NCBI GenBank assembly: GCA_964652155.1
Contig: CAZZBK010000052.1
Coordinates: 1 to 35,161, forward strand
Direction of reading: 5' to 3'
Source: CAZZBK01 sp964652155
GTDB lineage: Bacteria > Planctomycetota > Planctomycetia > Pirellulales > PNKZ01
DNA length: 35,161 bases
A model generated the notes under the pieces. It did not search any database, was not told the DNA's origin, and saw only the letters and a program-made list of their open reading frames with translations. The position numbers were made by a program, and so were the translations under genes. This document shows positions 1-11,366 of this stretch, one piece after another. Each line of letters begins with the position of its first letter. The stretch's first letter is position 1.

Positions 1-37
1 CACTGTTGCTGAGCGAATCGATCGCCATGCCCCCCGC

Positions 38-43
38 AAAGGA
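38..43 (+). promoter_or_regulatory. Ribosome binding site of the sulfatase gene
   Basis: AAAGGA lies 7 nt before the ATG at 51. It favours that ATG over an in-frame one at position 6, because a signal peptide begins directly at 51. Confidence 0.6.
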
Positions 44-50
44 CCTTGCC

Positions 51-1499
51 ATGAAACACACGCTGCTGATCATCGTTGCCCTGCTGCATGGCTACTTGGC
101 CGTCACGGCGCAGGGGGCTGAGCCGCGCAAGCCGAACGTGGTCGTGATCTTCATTGACGACCTTGGCTACGCCGACATCGGTCCGTTTGGGGCGACTAAA
201 CAGAAGACGCCGCAACTGGATCGCATGGCCCGCGAAGGGCTCAAGCTGACCAGCTTCTACGCTGCCCCGGTTTGCTCGGTGTCGCGCGCGCAGTTGATGA
301 CGGGCTGCTATGGCGCGCGGGTCTCGGTCCCGGGCGTGTTCTTTCCCGCGGGGGCGAACGGTTTGCATCCGCGCGAGCAGACGATTGCCGAGCATTTGAA
401 GCACGCGGGGTACGCGACGATGTGCATTGGCAAGTGGCACCTTGGCGACCAGCCGGAGTTTCTGCCGACGCGGCAGGGTTTCGATCACTACTTTGGCATT
501 CCTTACTCGAACGACATGCAAAGAAAATCGCAGGCGACCCAGGAGCGCGTGGTGCCCTTGTTGCGCGACGCGCAGGTGGCCGAGTTGCTCAACGACGAAG
601 CTCAGAGCCGCATCGTGGAGCGTTACACCGAAGAAGGGGTGAAGTTTATTGAGACGCACCGGGATCGCCCGTTCTTCCTGTACATGCCCCACACCGCCGT
701 GCATACACCGATTGCGCCGGGCGTGGCGTTTCAAGGCAAGAGCGCCAATGGTCGCTTTGGTGATTGGGTGGAAGAAGTCGACTGGAGCGTTGGTCGCGTG
801 CTGGAGACACTTCGCGCGTTGAAACTGGAGCAGGACACGCTGGTGCTGTTCACGAGCGACAACGGCCCCTGGCTGATCAAGGGCCCCGACGGCGGCAGCG
901 CGTTGCCGCTTCGCGGCGGCAAGGGGAGCACTTGGGAGGGGGGCGTTCGCGTCCCCACGCTCGCTTGGTGGCCCGGAAAGATTCCAAGCGGCCGGGTCTG
1001 CGATGCGGTGGCGGGGACGATTGACATTTTGCCGACAGTGGTCCAGTTGGCCACGGGGAGCGTCCCCGCGGAACCGGTCATCGACGGGCGCGACATCGGC
1101 CCGCTGCTCTTGGGCAAGACGACCGAATCGCCGCGCGAGGCGCACTATTATTTCTCCGGATACAATCTCCAGGCCGTGCGACAGGGCCCTTGGAAACTGG
1201 CGATCGCCCCGCAAGCCGAGGCGTTGGGTCAAGGGGTGTCGACCGAAGCCTCGGGCAAGGAACCCCGTCTGTACCATCTCGATCGAGAGATTGGCGAACG
1301 AACCAACTTGGCTGCGCAACATCCCGAGGTCGTGGAGCGGCTCGAGCGACTGGCCGCCGCGATGAGTGCCCGGATCGGCGGCAATCAGCCCACAGAGCGA
1401 CGCAGTGCCGGCGTGGCGGACAAGCCCCAGACGTTGTACCCGAGCGAGGCGAACCCGCCGCGCAAACCCGCGGCAAAGGCCAAACCCAAGGCGCAGTGA
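51..1499 (+). CDS. Secreted sulfatase (arylsulfatase family)
   Basis: This is a 482-aa type I sulfatase that would hydrolyse sulfate esters, probably on polysaccharides outside the cytoplasm. Residues 1-22 form a signal peptide. The metal-binding pair D36/D37 sits in VIFIDDLGYAD. The formylglycine site is C75 in PVCSVSRAQLMTG. Further active-site motifs are GKWHLG (K128, H130), the H214/H218 region, FTSDNG (D270, N271) and GGKGSTWEGG (K291). The usual formylglycine motif is C-x-P/A-x-R, whereas here the third position is valine, so maturation is less certain. The C-terminus ends in a low-complexity K/P/A-rich tail. The stop lies only 19 bp from the convergent DUF1552 stop. The substrate cannot be read from the sequence. 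Confidence 0.93.
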   Translation: MKHTLLIIVALLHGYLAVTAQGAEPRKPNVVVIFIDDLGYADIGPFGATKQKTPQLDRMAREGLKLTSFYAAPVCSVSRAQLMTGCYGARVSVPGVFFPAGANGLHPREQTIAEHLKHAGYATMCIGKWHLGDQPEFLPTRQGFDHYFGIPYSNDMQRKSQATQERVVPLLRDAQVAELLNDEAQSRIVERYTEEGVKFIETHRDRPFFLYMPHTAVHTPIAPGVAFQGKSANGRFGDWVEEVDWSVGRVLETLRALKLEQDTLVLFTSDNGPWLIKGPDGGSALPLRGGKGSTWEGGVRVPTLAWWPGKIPSGRVCDAVAGTIDILPTVVQLATGSVPAEPVIDGRDIGPLLLGKTTESPREAHYYFSGYNLQAVRQGPWKLAIAPQAEALGQGVSTEASGKEPRLYHLDREIGERTNLAAQHPEVVERLERLAAAMSARIGGNQPTERRSAGVADKPQTLYPSEANPPRKPAAKAKPKAQ

Positions 1500-1518
1500 G
1501 CCGCGCGCGGGGCGCTGC

Positions 1519-2925
1519 TCAACTCAGAAACGCTTCGATGGGGCCCTTTTGGTTGAGGTTGTATTTGGCCAAGCCCGTGTCGAGATCGCCGTAGTGGGCG
1601 ATCGGGTTGCCGTAGGCGTTGAGGATCGTCGTGTACCAGTTGCCCAAGGTTTTGTGGCCGTCTTGGCCATAGTTGGGCAAGCGGATATACCGCCGGCGAA
1701 TATCGAGCCGCGAGTTCTGGCCCGAGAGCACGAGGAACGGGTATTCGGTCCCCTGGCTGTGATGGGTTTCGCCGCTGTCGGGGAAGTAACAGAGCGTCGT
1801 GTTGTCGAACATCGTGCCCTGGCCTTCGGGGATGCTCTTGAGGCGCGAAACGATCCGGTCGATCAGCGTCATGTGATGGCGGCAGGCGCGTTTGCGGATC
1901 TCGTCGGCCTGGACGCCGCCGATCGCCTTGCCGTGGCCGACGTCGTGCATGTTGACTTTCTCCCCTTCGATGCCGGGGATGCCCGTGTAATGGTGTCCGA
2001 GTTCATCGACCGTGAAGGCGACGACGTTGGTCAGTCCGGCAATGAGCGACGCGAGCAGCACTTCCGTGTGACCGGATTGGCGGTCCAGGGTGGTCATGTC
2101 GGCGGCCAGGTACTTGGCATCGAGTTTCGGCACGTGTTGGCGGATGCGGTCCGCCATGAGGTCGATTTTCCGATTTTGCTCGCGAATGGTTTCGATCGAG
2201 TCGGCGTAGGATTTGACCTTGCGGCGTTCCGCGCCGCTGAGCTGGCTTGTCAGCGCCGTCTCGCTGCCGGCGACGAACGCGAGCACCTGCCGCTGCATCT
2301 GGTAGCGGATCTGGTCATCCGGCTGGCTTGAGACCGATTTGAAGAGTTCCTGCACGGCGACTTTGGGTGAGCCGAACGCAAAGTTCGGTTGCTGCGGACC
2401 GCGCGCCGAGAAACCTTGCGCGATGCCGTCGAGCGTGCCGCGCGGATTGCCGCCATCGAGCGGAAAGCAAGCCAGCTCGATGTGTTCCATGGGCGAAGGG
2501 AACAGCCTGGCCAGCTCAAAATCCACCGTCGCCCAGCGAATCGAACTGACCCGCTCGTTGGCCTTGAAGACGCCGAGCGAGGAGCACCACGAGTGATGCC
2601 CCGTCGTGCACATCTTACCCGACAAGCCTTGCAGGATCGTCAGGTCGTTTTTATGGGCGGAGAGCGGGCTCATCCAATCCGGAAGCTCGTGCGGATCGAG
2701 ATCGAGGACGAGCGGCTCTTTGCGTTGTTCCCGCTCTTGGTCTGCTTTGCTCAGCGACGGCGGAACCATCACATGCGGAAACAGGCCGTTCCCCTTGTGC
2801 ATGAAGATGAACCGCCGGGGAGGATGGTTCGCGGCCGGCTGGGCGAACAGCGTCTGGGGGGCCAACGCCACGGCTCCCGAACCCACCAAACTCGTGTGCA
2901 GAAATTCGCGGCGCGTGGCGGTCAT
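1519..2925 (-). CDS. DUF1552 family protein (HXXSHH-type) with twin-arginine signal
   Basis: This 468-aa protein belongs to the DUF1552 family, which is abundant in Planctomycetes and of unknown biochemical function. The N-terminus is a twin-arginine-like signal (RREFL at residues 5-9, then a hydrophobic stretch to about residue 29), so export in folded form is likely. A GHHSW motif (H110, H111, S112) follows in the part of the family with conserved histidines. The start codon overlaps the end of the upstream DUF1592-type gene by 4 bp (ATGA), which indicates translational coupling. DUF1552 genes are typically paired with DUF1592/DUF1588 c-heme-like proteins, as here. The family is structurally related to the DUF1501/alkaline-phosphatase-like group by inference only. 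Confidence 0.9.
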   Translation of the reverse strand: MTATRREFLHTSLVGSGAVALAPQTLFAQPAANHPPRRFIFMHKGNGLFPHVMVPPSLSKADQEREQRKEPLVLDLDPHELPDWMSPLSAHKNDLTILQGLSGKMCTTGHHSWCSSLGVFKANERVSSIRWATVDFELARLFPSPMEHIELACFPLDGGNPRGTLDGIAQGFSARGPQQPNFAFGSPKVAVQELFKSVSSQPDDQIRYQMQRQVLAFVAGSETALTSQLSGAERRKVKSYADSIETIREQNRKIDLMADRIRQHVPKLDAKYLAADMTTLDRQSGHTEVLLASLIAGLTNVVAFTVDELGHHYTGIPGIEGEKVNMHDVGHGKAIGGVQADEIRKRACRHHMTLIDRIVSRLKSIPEGQGTMFDNTTLCYFPDSGETHHSQGTEYPFLVLSGQNSRLDIRRRYIRLPNYGQDGHKTLGNWYTTILNAYGNPIAHYGDLDTGLAKYNLNQKGPIEAFLS

Positions 2926-5429
2926 GATCGGTCCTGGCTTTCTTTGCGATAGATGAATGCGTCTGAGGTCAACAACGAGACAATCACGGCTTGGAAGCTG
3001 CCGCCGCTGGAGCGATAGGCTTGGTCGGCGTCGATCAACACCTGGGCATCGGAGGGCATTTCGTTGCGTCCGAGGAAGAAGCGAAACGCATGACGAATGA
3101 TCGATTGCCGCGCGCGCTCCGAAGTGGCCAGCCGGTCGATCAACTCGAAGGCGTCTTTCACATCGCCATCGAGGGCGGGATCGCCCGTGCCCCGGAGCGA
3201 GCCCGTGGCGACAACCGGCCGGGTCTTGTAGCTGTCGGCGTCGTATTTACCTTTGGCCCGCTGGAGCAGGTTGTCGGGGTGTTCGAGGCTTTCCTGAGTG
3301 CGATATCGACCGAAGTCATCAAAGATCTCGAACGGATAGCCGAGCGGATTCATGTGCTGATGGCACTTCCAACAGGCATCCGCGGTGGTGACCGTTTCGA
3401 CACGCTCGCGCAGGGTCTTGTGCGGGTCTTCGGGCACCTGAGCGTCCACCGTGATCGGCACGTCGGGCACGCGACCGGCCAGCAGTTTCTCGCGAATCCA
3501 GCGACCGCGACGGATCGGGTCGGTGTGGAAGTTGCTCGAATGCGCGATGAGCCAGGCGGGATGCGTGAGCAGTCCCTTGCGGTTGGGCAGTGAGAAGGGC
3601 TGCACGGGGTGATAGTCCAGGTCGTCATCCGAGCCGTACTGACCGTCTTTCCCGGGCGTTCTCGGGAGGTTGTAGCTGGGTGAGTACCAGTAGTGGTTGC
3701 CGTGGGCCCAGGGGAAGGTCGTGAAGGGGTTGTTGCCCCGGCCGAACGTGTGCTCGAAGTGGGTCATGATTCGCATCAGGCTGTTTTCGTGCGCGGCTTT
3801 GCCCCGGCTGCTCAGTCCTGAATAATTCAGGTGCTGTTTGATCACCTCGGCGTGCTCAGCGATCACGGTGTCGGGATCTTTGCGCCAGTTGGTGTCCTTG
3901 AGCGCCTCGTAGGCCTGACGCCAGGAGTTGATGAGCTTGGCCCCTTCGCTGTTTTTCAGTTTGTGATAGACGAAATACTTGTCCGTCGACAACAGCGTTT
4001 CAAACACCTGTTGGTCCGCTTCGACAATGTGCGCGACCAGCATGTCGGCCTCGTCGATCAGAAAGCCGGGGGTTTGCGTGCTGCCACGATCAGGGTTGCG
4101 ATAATAACCACCGCTGCGGTTGATGTCTTTGAACACCTTGAGGGCGTTGGGATAGCCGAAGAACTCGCGAAAGAAACGCACGAGGCGGGGATGCGAGACG
4201 ACGTGCGACTGGATGCTGCCGTTGAGTGTCTTGTCGATCTGGCCTCGAAAGTAGTTGGGGTCAGCAAGTAGACGCGCCACCTCGCGTTGATAATCAGCCT
4301 TGCTGCCGAGCCGGCCACTCTCGGCCGCCTGCCGCAACACAGCGTCCGGCCCGCGATCGCCGAGCGCGTAGGCGATGGCGTAGCTGGCTTCGCGCGGAGA
4401 GAGCTTGCGTCGGCCATGCTCGTCCGCCTCGCCCGAGCCAAACTCCAGGCGATACAAAAACTCGGACTCCAGCAGCACGGTCACGAGCATCTGCCGCAGC
4501 CCTTCGGTGTTGCCCCCCAGGGCGATCGAAGCTCGCGTCAACTCGGTGTACCGCTGCAACTCGTCGGCGTTGGCTCGGCGTTGCAGCACGCGATCGAACT
4601 GGGTTTGAATGGCGTCGACCAGCTCGGCGTCGTCAGGCGGGCTGTCTTTGAGGATGATCTTCTCAAACGCCGTGGGCGTGATCTTGGGGTACCAGCGATC
4701 GCGCTGGTCGTCGAACTGCGCTTCGCCGATCTCGCCTTTCTTGACCCGCGCCGCTCGAATCTGCTTGTGCGAGATCCACTGCGCGTTGGCGAGCATGGCG
4801 AGCAGATGGCCGCCATCGAGCGTCGTGATGTCGTAGTAACGCACGCCCGAGTGCTCGGGCAACGTAAAAGGATTGCTCACGCCGTAAAAGCCGCTGTGTT
4901 TGCGCTGCTCGCGCTCTTTGTCCTGCAACTGAAAGATATCCAGCACGCGCTCTTCAAAGATCTGCGGGCTGACGAGCCAGCGACGGGCCGGCGTGAAGGG
5001 GGAGCCCTGCGTCGGATTGCTGAACAGCGTTTCATGGGGGACATAGTTGCCGAAGTCGGGATAGCGCAGCTTGTCGTCGAGCGTCGACGCGTTGTGCTGG
5101 CGAAGCTCGCCCCGCAACCACTCGGCAAGCACCGTGCGTTCGACCTCGCTGGGTTGTTTCGCATCGGGCGGCGGCATCAGCCGAAAGAACAACTGATCCT
5201 GCGCTTTGTTCAGCAACTCCAGCCGCGCCTTGAGCGGAGTCTTGGCCAGCGCGGAGAAATTCAACTCGCTCTCGCTTACGTCCTCTCCGTGGCATTCGGC
5301 ACAGTATTTGGCCACCACGGCGCGTACCTGCTGCGGCATGGCTAACGGCTCCACGGCGTCGCTGGCACGCACCGTCGATGAGAGCAGCACGAGCGCCAGC
5401 AGGACCTGCGGACATGTGCGCAAACGCAT
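2922..5429 (-). CDS. Planctomycete c-heme-like protein, DUF1587/DUF1592/DUF1595/DUF1588/DUF1585 architecture
   Basis: This is an 835-aa exported protein. The start at 5429 gives a clean signal peptide (residues 1-22, ending near VRAS); an in-frame ATG at 5522 would add an unlikely 31-residue leader. A c-type heme site, CAECH (C43, C46, H47), lies in a PSCyt-like N-terminal domain. The middle carries the DUF1592/DUF1595-type region. A second CWKCH (about residues 686-690) followed by HMNPLGYPFE is the DUF1588 signature. The C-terminal 60 residues (RHAFRFFLGR, then SSGGSFQAV) are DUF1585. Such proteins are thought to be extracytoplasmic redox or carbohydrate-associated factors, but no reaction is established. 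It overlaps the DUF1552 gene by 4 bp, and the ThuA-like gene lies 89 bp upstream. Confidence 0.9.
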   Translation of the reverse strand: MRLRTCPQVLLALVLLSSTVRASDAVEPLAMPQQVRAVVAKYCAECHGEDVSESELNFSALAKTPLKARLELLNKAQDQLFFRLMPPPDAKQPSEVERTVLAEWLRGELRQHNASTLDDKLRYPDFGNYVPHETLFSNPTQGSPFTPARRWLVSPQIFEERVLDIFQLQDKEREQRKHSGFYGVSNPFTLPEHSGVRYYDITTLDGGHLLAMLANAQWISHKQIRAARVKKGEIGEAQFDDQRDRWYPKITPTAFEKIILKDSPPDDAELVDAIQTQFDRVLQRRANADELQRYTELTRASIALGGNTEGLRQMLVTVLLESEFLYRLEFGSGEADEHGRRKLSPREASYAIAYALGDRGPDAVLRQAAESGRLGSKADYQREVARLLADPNYFRGQIDKTLNGSIQSHVVSHPRLVRFFREFFGYPNALKVFKDINRSGGYYRNPDRGSTQTPGFLIDEADMLVAHIVEADQQVFETLLSTDKYFVYHKLKNSEGAKLINSWRQAYEALKDTNWRKDPDTVIAEHAEVIKQHLNYSGLSSRGKAAHENSLMRIMTHFEHTFGRGNNPFTTFPWAHGNHYWYSPSYNLPRTPGKDGQYGSDDDLDYHPVQPFSLPNRKGLLTHPAWLIAHSSNFHTDPIRRGRWIREKLLAGRVPDVPITVDAQVPEDPHKTLRERVETVTTADACWKCHQHMNPLGYPFEIFDDFGRYRTQESLEHPDNLLQRAKGKYDADSYKTRPVVATGSLRGTGDPALDGDVKDAFELIDRLATSERARQSIIRHAFRFFLGRNEMPSDAQVLIDADQAYRSSGGSFQAVIVSLLTSDAFIYRKESQDRS

Positions 5430-5518
5430 GGCTACTCCTGTGATTGCAGCACGTATCGGCATGGAACACGAATCGAGCATGGAGTGAAGGGGGCTATCCA
5501 GGTCAAGGCAACGAGCCA

Positions 5519-6589
5519 TCACGAACCCGACGCTTTCGGGTTCGGCTTGGTCACGGCGGGCTTGGGGTCGGACTGCTTGGTGTGGTTATTGGCGGGAATT
5601 TGGCTCGCATAGCCGGCGTACATCTCGGGCGTGATCCCGCGCGCGTAAGCGCCGTTGCCAAACGTGTTGGGTTTGAACGGGCCGACGAAGTCGATATTCA
5701 GGTTGGCCTGGATCGAGTCCTCTTTGCCCATCGCCCAGAAGCAGCCGTTGATGAGCATCCGGCGGTAGCCTTCGTTGGTGATATCCTCTGAGGTGCCGTA
5801 GAGTGACGTGAAGACCCGCCCGCTTTTGCCCGATGCAGACTTGTAGGTGCGCGTCCACTCGGATGGCATGGGTGGTTTTGTGGCGTCGGGGGGCGAGAGA
5901 GCCGTCATGCCGTTGAGCGGCTGAGCCATGGTCAAGACCTCGCCGTCGGTGGGCTTGCCCACGTAACCGCCGGCCTGAACCCAGACGTCCTGCACGCCGC
6001 GCAAAATCGGATGCGACTGATTTGCCGCGATGATCGAGATGCGCGTGCTCTGCGCGTGATTCCGGCCGTAGTGTCCCACCCAGGTCTGCCCGAGCACTTG
6101 ATGACCGAAGCCGAGCTCGTAGCCCGTGGCTTTGCTGTCATACGAGTACTTGGCAAAGGGGTCGTCCTTGGTGGTTTTGAAGGCGTGGGTTGCGGTGCGC
6201 AGGCCGACGACCGGACCGCCGCGTTGCAGGTAGTCATCGAGATATTTCATCTGCGCCTGCGGAAAAGCCTGAAACCGCAGGAACACCACCGCGAGGTCCG
6301 CGCTGTCGAGCGCTTCCATGCCCGGCATGTTCGAGTTGCCCGCGACGATCTCGCCCGACACGGGATCGATGTTGAACAGCACCGTGCATTTGAAGCCGTG
6401 ATGCTTGGCGAGGATTCGCGCGAGTGCCGGCAGCGATTCCTCCGAGCGGTACTCATGATCGCCGGCCAAGAAGACAATGTGCTGGCCTTTGCCCGGCCCC
6501 GCGGTGCCTTCGTAAACCAGCGGCGCGGCCGCGATCGAAGTTGTCATCAGCGTCAGGCTTAACAGCAGCGTCGATAGCGATCGTTTCAT
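5519..6589 (-). CDS. ThuA-like domain protein, secreted
   Basis: This is a 356-aa protein with a ThuA-like (class I glutamine-amidotransferase-fold) domain, a family first linked to trehalose utilisation and very common in Planctomycetes. The start at 6589 gives a signal peptide (MKRSLSTLLLSL to about residue 22); the upstream in-frame ATG at 6652 would place 21 polar residues before it. The domain opens with HIVFLAGDHEYRSEESLPAL (residues 37-56) and includes GGPVVGLRTATHAF and the later GRVFTSLYG segment. The C-terminal tail is rich in K, P and N. It is the first gene of a probable three-gene unit with the DUF1592-type and DUF1552 genes. A role in sugar metabolism is suggested by the family only; no substrate can be named. 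Confidence 0.88.
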   Translation of the reverse strand: MKRSLSTLLLSLTLMTTSIAAAPLVYEGTAGPGKGQHIVFLAGDHEYRSEESLPALARILAKHHGFKCTVLFNIDPVSGEIVAGNSNMPGMEALDSADLAVVFLRFQAFPQAQMKYLDDYLQRGGPVVGLRTATHAFKTTKDDPFAKYSYDSKATGYELGFGHQVLGQTWVGHYGRNHAQSTRISIIAANQSHPILRGVQDVWVQAGGYVGKPTDGEVLTMAQPLNGMTALSPPDATKPPMPSEWTRTYKSASGKSGRVFTSLYGTSEDITNEGYRRMLINGCFWAMGKEDSIQANLNIDFVGPFKPNTFGNGAYARGITPEMYAGYASQIPANNHTKQSDPKPAVTKPNPKASGS

Positions 6590-6817
6590 GATGGGGTCTG
6601 GTAAGTTCAAGAGGGGGTGCGCGGAGCGGGGACTGGAAAGCGTTTCGTTCACCGATAGTTTGTGGGCGAAACGTGGTTCGGTAAATCGTTCGTATTATCC
6701 TAACTCGTTCGAACCTCATAAAAAAGCTCACTGCGACGCCGCCTGGGGGCGGTGGGCGTGAGTGTCTCAAAAGTTTGTGGAGACGCGGCTAGAGTTGAAA
6801 GGGGATGGTGCGGAAGG

Positions 6818-6908
6818 GTGGCTGGCGTTTTGCGCAGCAAAACCCGGCAAGTGACGATTGACACCGCTGCGGAGAGAGCCGGGTTTTGCTGCGCAAAACG
6901 CCAGCCAC
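6818..6908. repeat. Long inverted repeat, 31-bp arms (MITE-like hairpin)
   Basis: Arms 6818-6848 and 6878-6908 are perfect reverse complements around a 29-nt loop. Each arm contains a smaller nested palindrome, GTTTTGC-GCA-GCAAAAC, so the element can fold as a long hairpin or as a cruciform. The first bases GTGGCTGGCGTT recur at 13113-13124, which suggests a dispersed family. It encodes nothing. It could be a MITE, a REP-type element or a strong terminator; the length of the arms favours a mobile origin. Confidence 0.8.
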
Positions 6909-6916
6909 TCATAACG

Positions 6917-6944
6917 GTCAGCCAGCCAAAATAGTCAGCCAGCC
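6917..6944. repeat. Short tandem direct repeat GTCAGCCAGCC
   Basis: GTCAGCCAGCC occurs at 6917-6927 and again at 6934-6944, with a 17-bp period. It lies beside the inverted repeat and may be part of the same element or a relic of its insertion. Confidence 0.5.
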
Positions 6945-6997
6945 GCAATGTTGACACTCACGCAGGGCTGTGGGCGTCACGAACGTCGGCGGAAAAA

Positions 6998-7042
6998 CCC
7001 TTCTCCCACCGGGAGAAGGTGGCCGAAGGCCGGATGAGGGGG
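6998..7042. repeat. REP-like double hairpin downstream of DUF1501
   Basis: A 9-bp perfect stem (6999-7007 with 7011-7019, loop ACC) is followed by a second small stem GGCC-GAA-GGCC (7021-7031) and a G-rich end. This two-hairpin layout with a CTTCTCCC stem resembles REP-type intergenic repeats that are widespread in bacteria. It sits 28 bp beyond the DUF1501 stop, so in the minus-strand transcript it could end transcription or protect the 3' end. Confidence 0.65.
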
Positions 7043-7070
7043 CCTGGGAGGCCTGATCGACGCACCTCGA

Positions 7071-8557
7071 TCAGGCGATGATTTCTCGAATCAGCTTCCC
7101 CTCGACGTTCGTCAGCCGCCGCTGGATGCCGTTGTGCTCGAAGCTGAGGCCTTCGTAGTCGAGCCCCAGCAGGTGCAGGATCGTGGCGTTGAAGTGGTAC
7201 AGCGGGTGTACGTGCTCGACCGCCTTTTGGCCCAACTCGTCGGTGGCACCGTGGCTGACGCCGGCCTTTACGCCCGCGCCGGCCATCCAACAGGTAAAGC
7301 CATCGGGGTTGTGGTCGCGTCCTTTCGACCCTTTTTGGAAGAACGGCATGCGGCCGAACTCGGTACACCAGACGACGAGCGTCTCGCTCAACAAGCCACG
7401 CTGCTTGAGGTCGCGGATCAGCGCGGCGGCCGGCTGATCGAGAATGGCGGCGTGAACGTCGTACTGTTCCTTCAGGGCGTTGTGTCCATCCCAGTTGAGT
7501 TTGCCGCCGCTGGCATAGGCGCCGTTGAAGAGTTGTACGAACCGCACGCCGCTTTCGACCAGGCGTCGCGCGAGGATGCAATTTTTGGCGAACGCGGCCT
7601 TGTCGGCGTTCTCAGGGTCGTCGGCACCATAGAGCTTGAGGATATGGGCCGGTTCGCTGCTCAGGTCGGTGATCTCCGGAACACTCAACTGCATGCGGGC
7701 CGCCAATTCGTACGAGGCGATGCGCGCCGCCAGTTGGCTGTCGGCCGGATGCTGCTCCAAGTGGCGCGCGTTCATTTTTTGCACGAGCGCACGCGCGGCC
7801 CGATCGGCCTCGATGCTCACGCCCTGGGCCGTCAGGTGGCGCACCGGCTCTTTGGAACTGAGCGTCGTGCCTTGAAAGGCCGCGGGGAGAAAACCGGGCC
7901 CCCAGTTGTTCGACCCGCTCTGTGGCACGCCGCGCGGATCGGGAATCGCCACGTAGGCCGGCAGGTTCTGGTTCTCGCTCCCAAGCGCATACGTCACCCA
8001 CGACCCGAGGCTCGGAAAACCGTCGAGCACGAAACCGGTCGAGAGAAAATTCTCCGCCGGTCCGTGCGTGTTCGACTTGCTCGTGAGCGAATGCACGAAC
8101 GCGATCTCATCGGTCAACTCGGCGAGGTGCGGAATCAGGTCGCTCACCCATTTGCCGGTCTGCCCGCGACGGCGAAACGGGTACTGCGGCCGCGCCAGGT
8201 TTCCGGCCGGCCCCTGGAATGTCACGGCTGGGCCACCGCTCAGCGGCTTATCATCCCACTCGATGAGTTCGGGTTTGTAGTCCCAGGTTTCGAGCTGGCT
8301 GACCGCGCCGGCGCAGAAGATGACGATCACGTTCTTGGCCTTGGCCTGAAAGTGCGGCGGCCGCGGCGCGTAGGGCCGAGCCGGATCGATCGACGGCGCG
8401 CGAAGCGTCGAGGCCAGGAGCCGGTCCTGGGCGAGCAGGTCCGCCAGCGCGATCGAGCCGAGGGCCGTGCCCCCCTGCGCGAGAAAATGGCGGCGGTCGA
8501 GCAGTGCGCGTCCGGCGGGCGAGAGCTGTTCGGCACGCGCGTGGAAGGCATTACGGT

Positions 8558-8561
<4 letters not shown>
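7071..8561 (-). CDS. DUF1501 family protein with twin-arginine signal
   Basis: This 496-aa protein is a DUF1501 member, a family with an alkaline-phosphatase-like fold prediction and no proven activity, found in high copy number in Planctomycetes. The N-terminus carries the family's twin-arginine signal, LDRRHFLAQGG (R23, R24), preceded by about 20 residues typical of the group. Recognisable family segments are the FCAGAVSQLETWDYKP region, the SKSNTHGP region, and the C-terminal GRDHNPDGFTCWMAGAGVK and ATILHLLGLDYE segments. Its ATG overlaps the end of the PSCyt1/DUF1549/DUF1553 gene by 4 bp. This pairing is the standard one for the two families and implies that the products work together outside the cytoplasm. 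Confidence 0.95.
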
Positions 8562-11323
<2,762 letters not shown>

Positions 11324-11366
11324 GTTTTCACCTTGGGCATCGTTCTGCTCGGGGGGATGACAAGGG

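Larger units (their letters stand above)
6590..7070. other. Intergenic region rich in palindromic repeats
   Basis: This 481-bp region separates two minus-strand operons. It holds the promoter area of the ThuA unit, a 91-bp inverted repeat, a short direct repeat and a REP-like double hairpin just downstream of the DUF1501 stop. No convincing coding sequence was seen; short open frames here run through the repeats. Confidence 0.7.

Noticed and set aside
1366..2331. A 321-codon plus-strand open frame across the sulfatase end and opposite DUF1552
   Set aside because: It overlaps two well-supported genes and resembles no family; it is an effect of high GC content.
4287..5345. A 352-codon plus-strand open frame opposite the DUF1592-type gene
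   Set aside because: It is an antisense shadow with no start signal and no domain.
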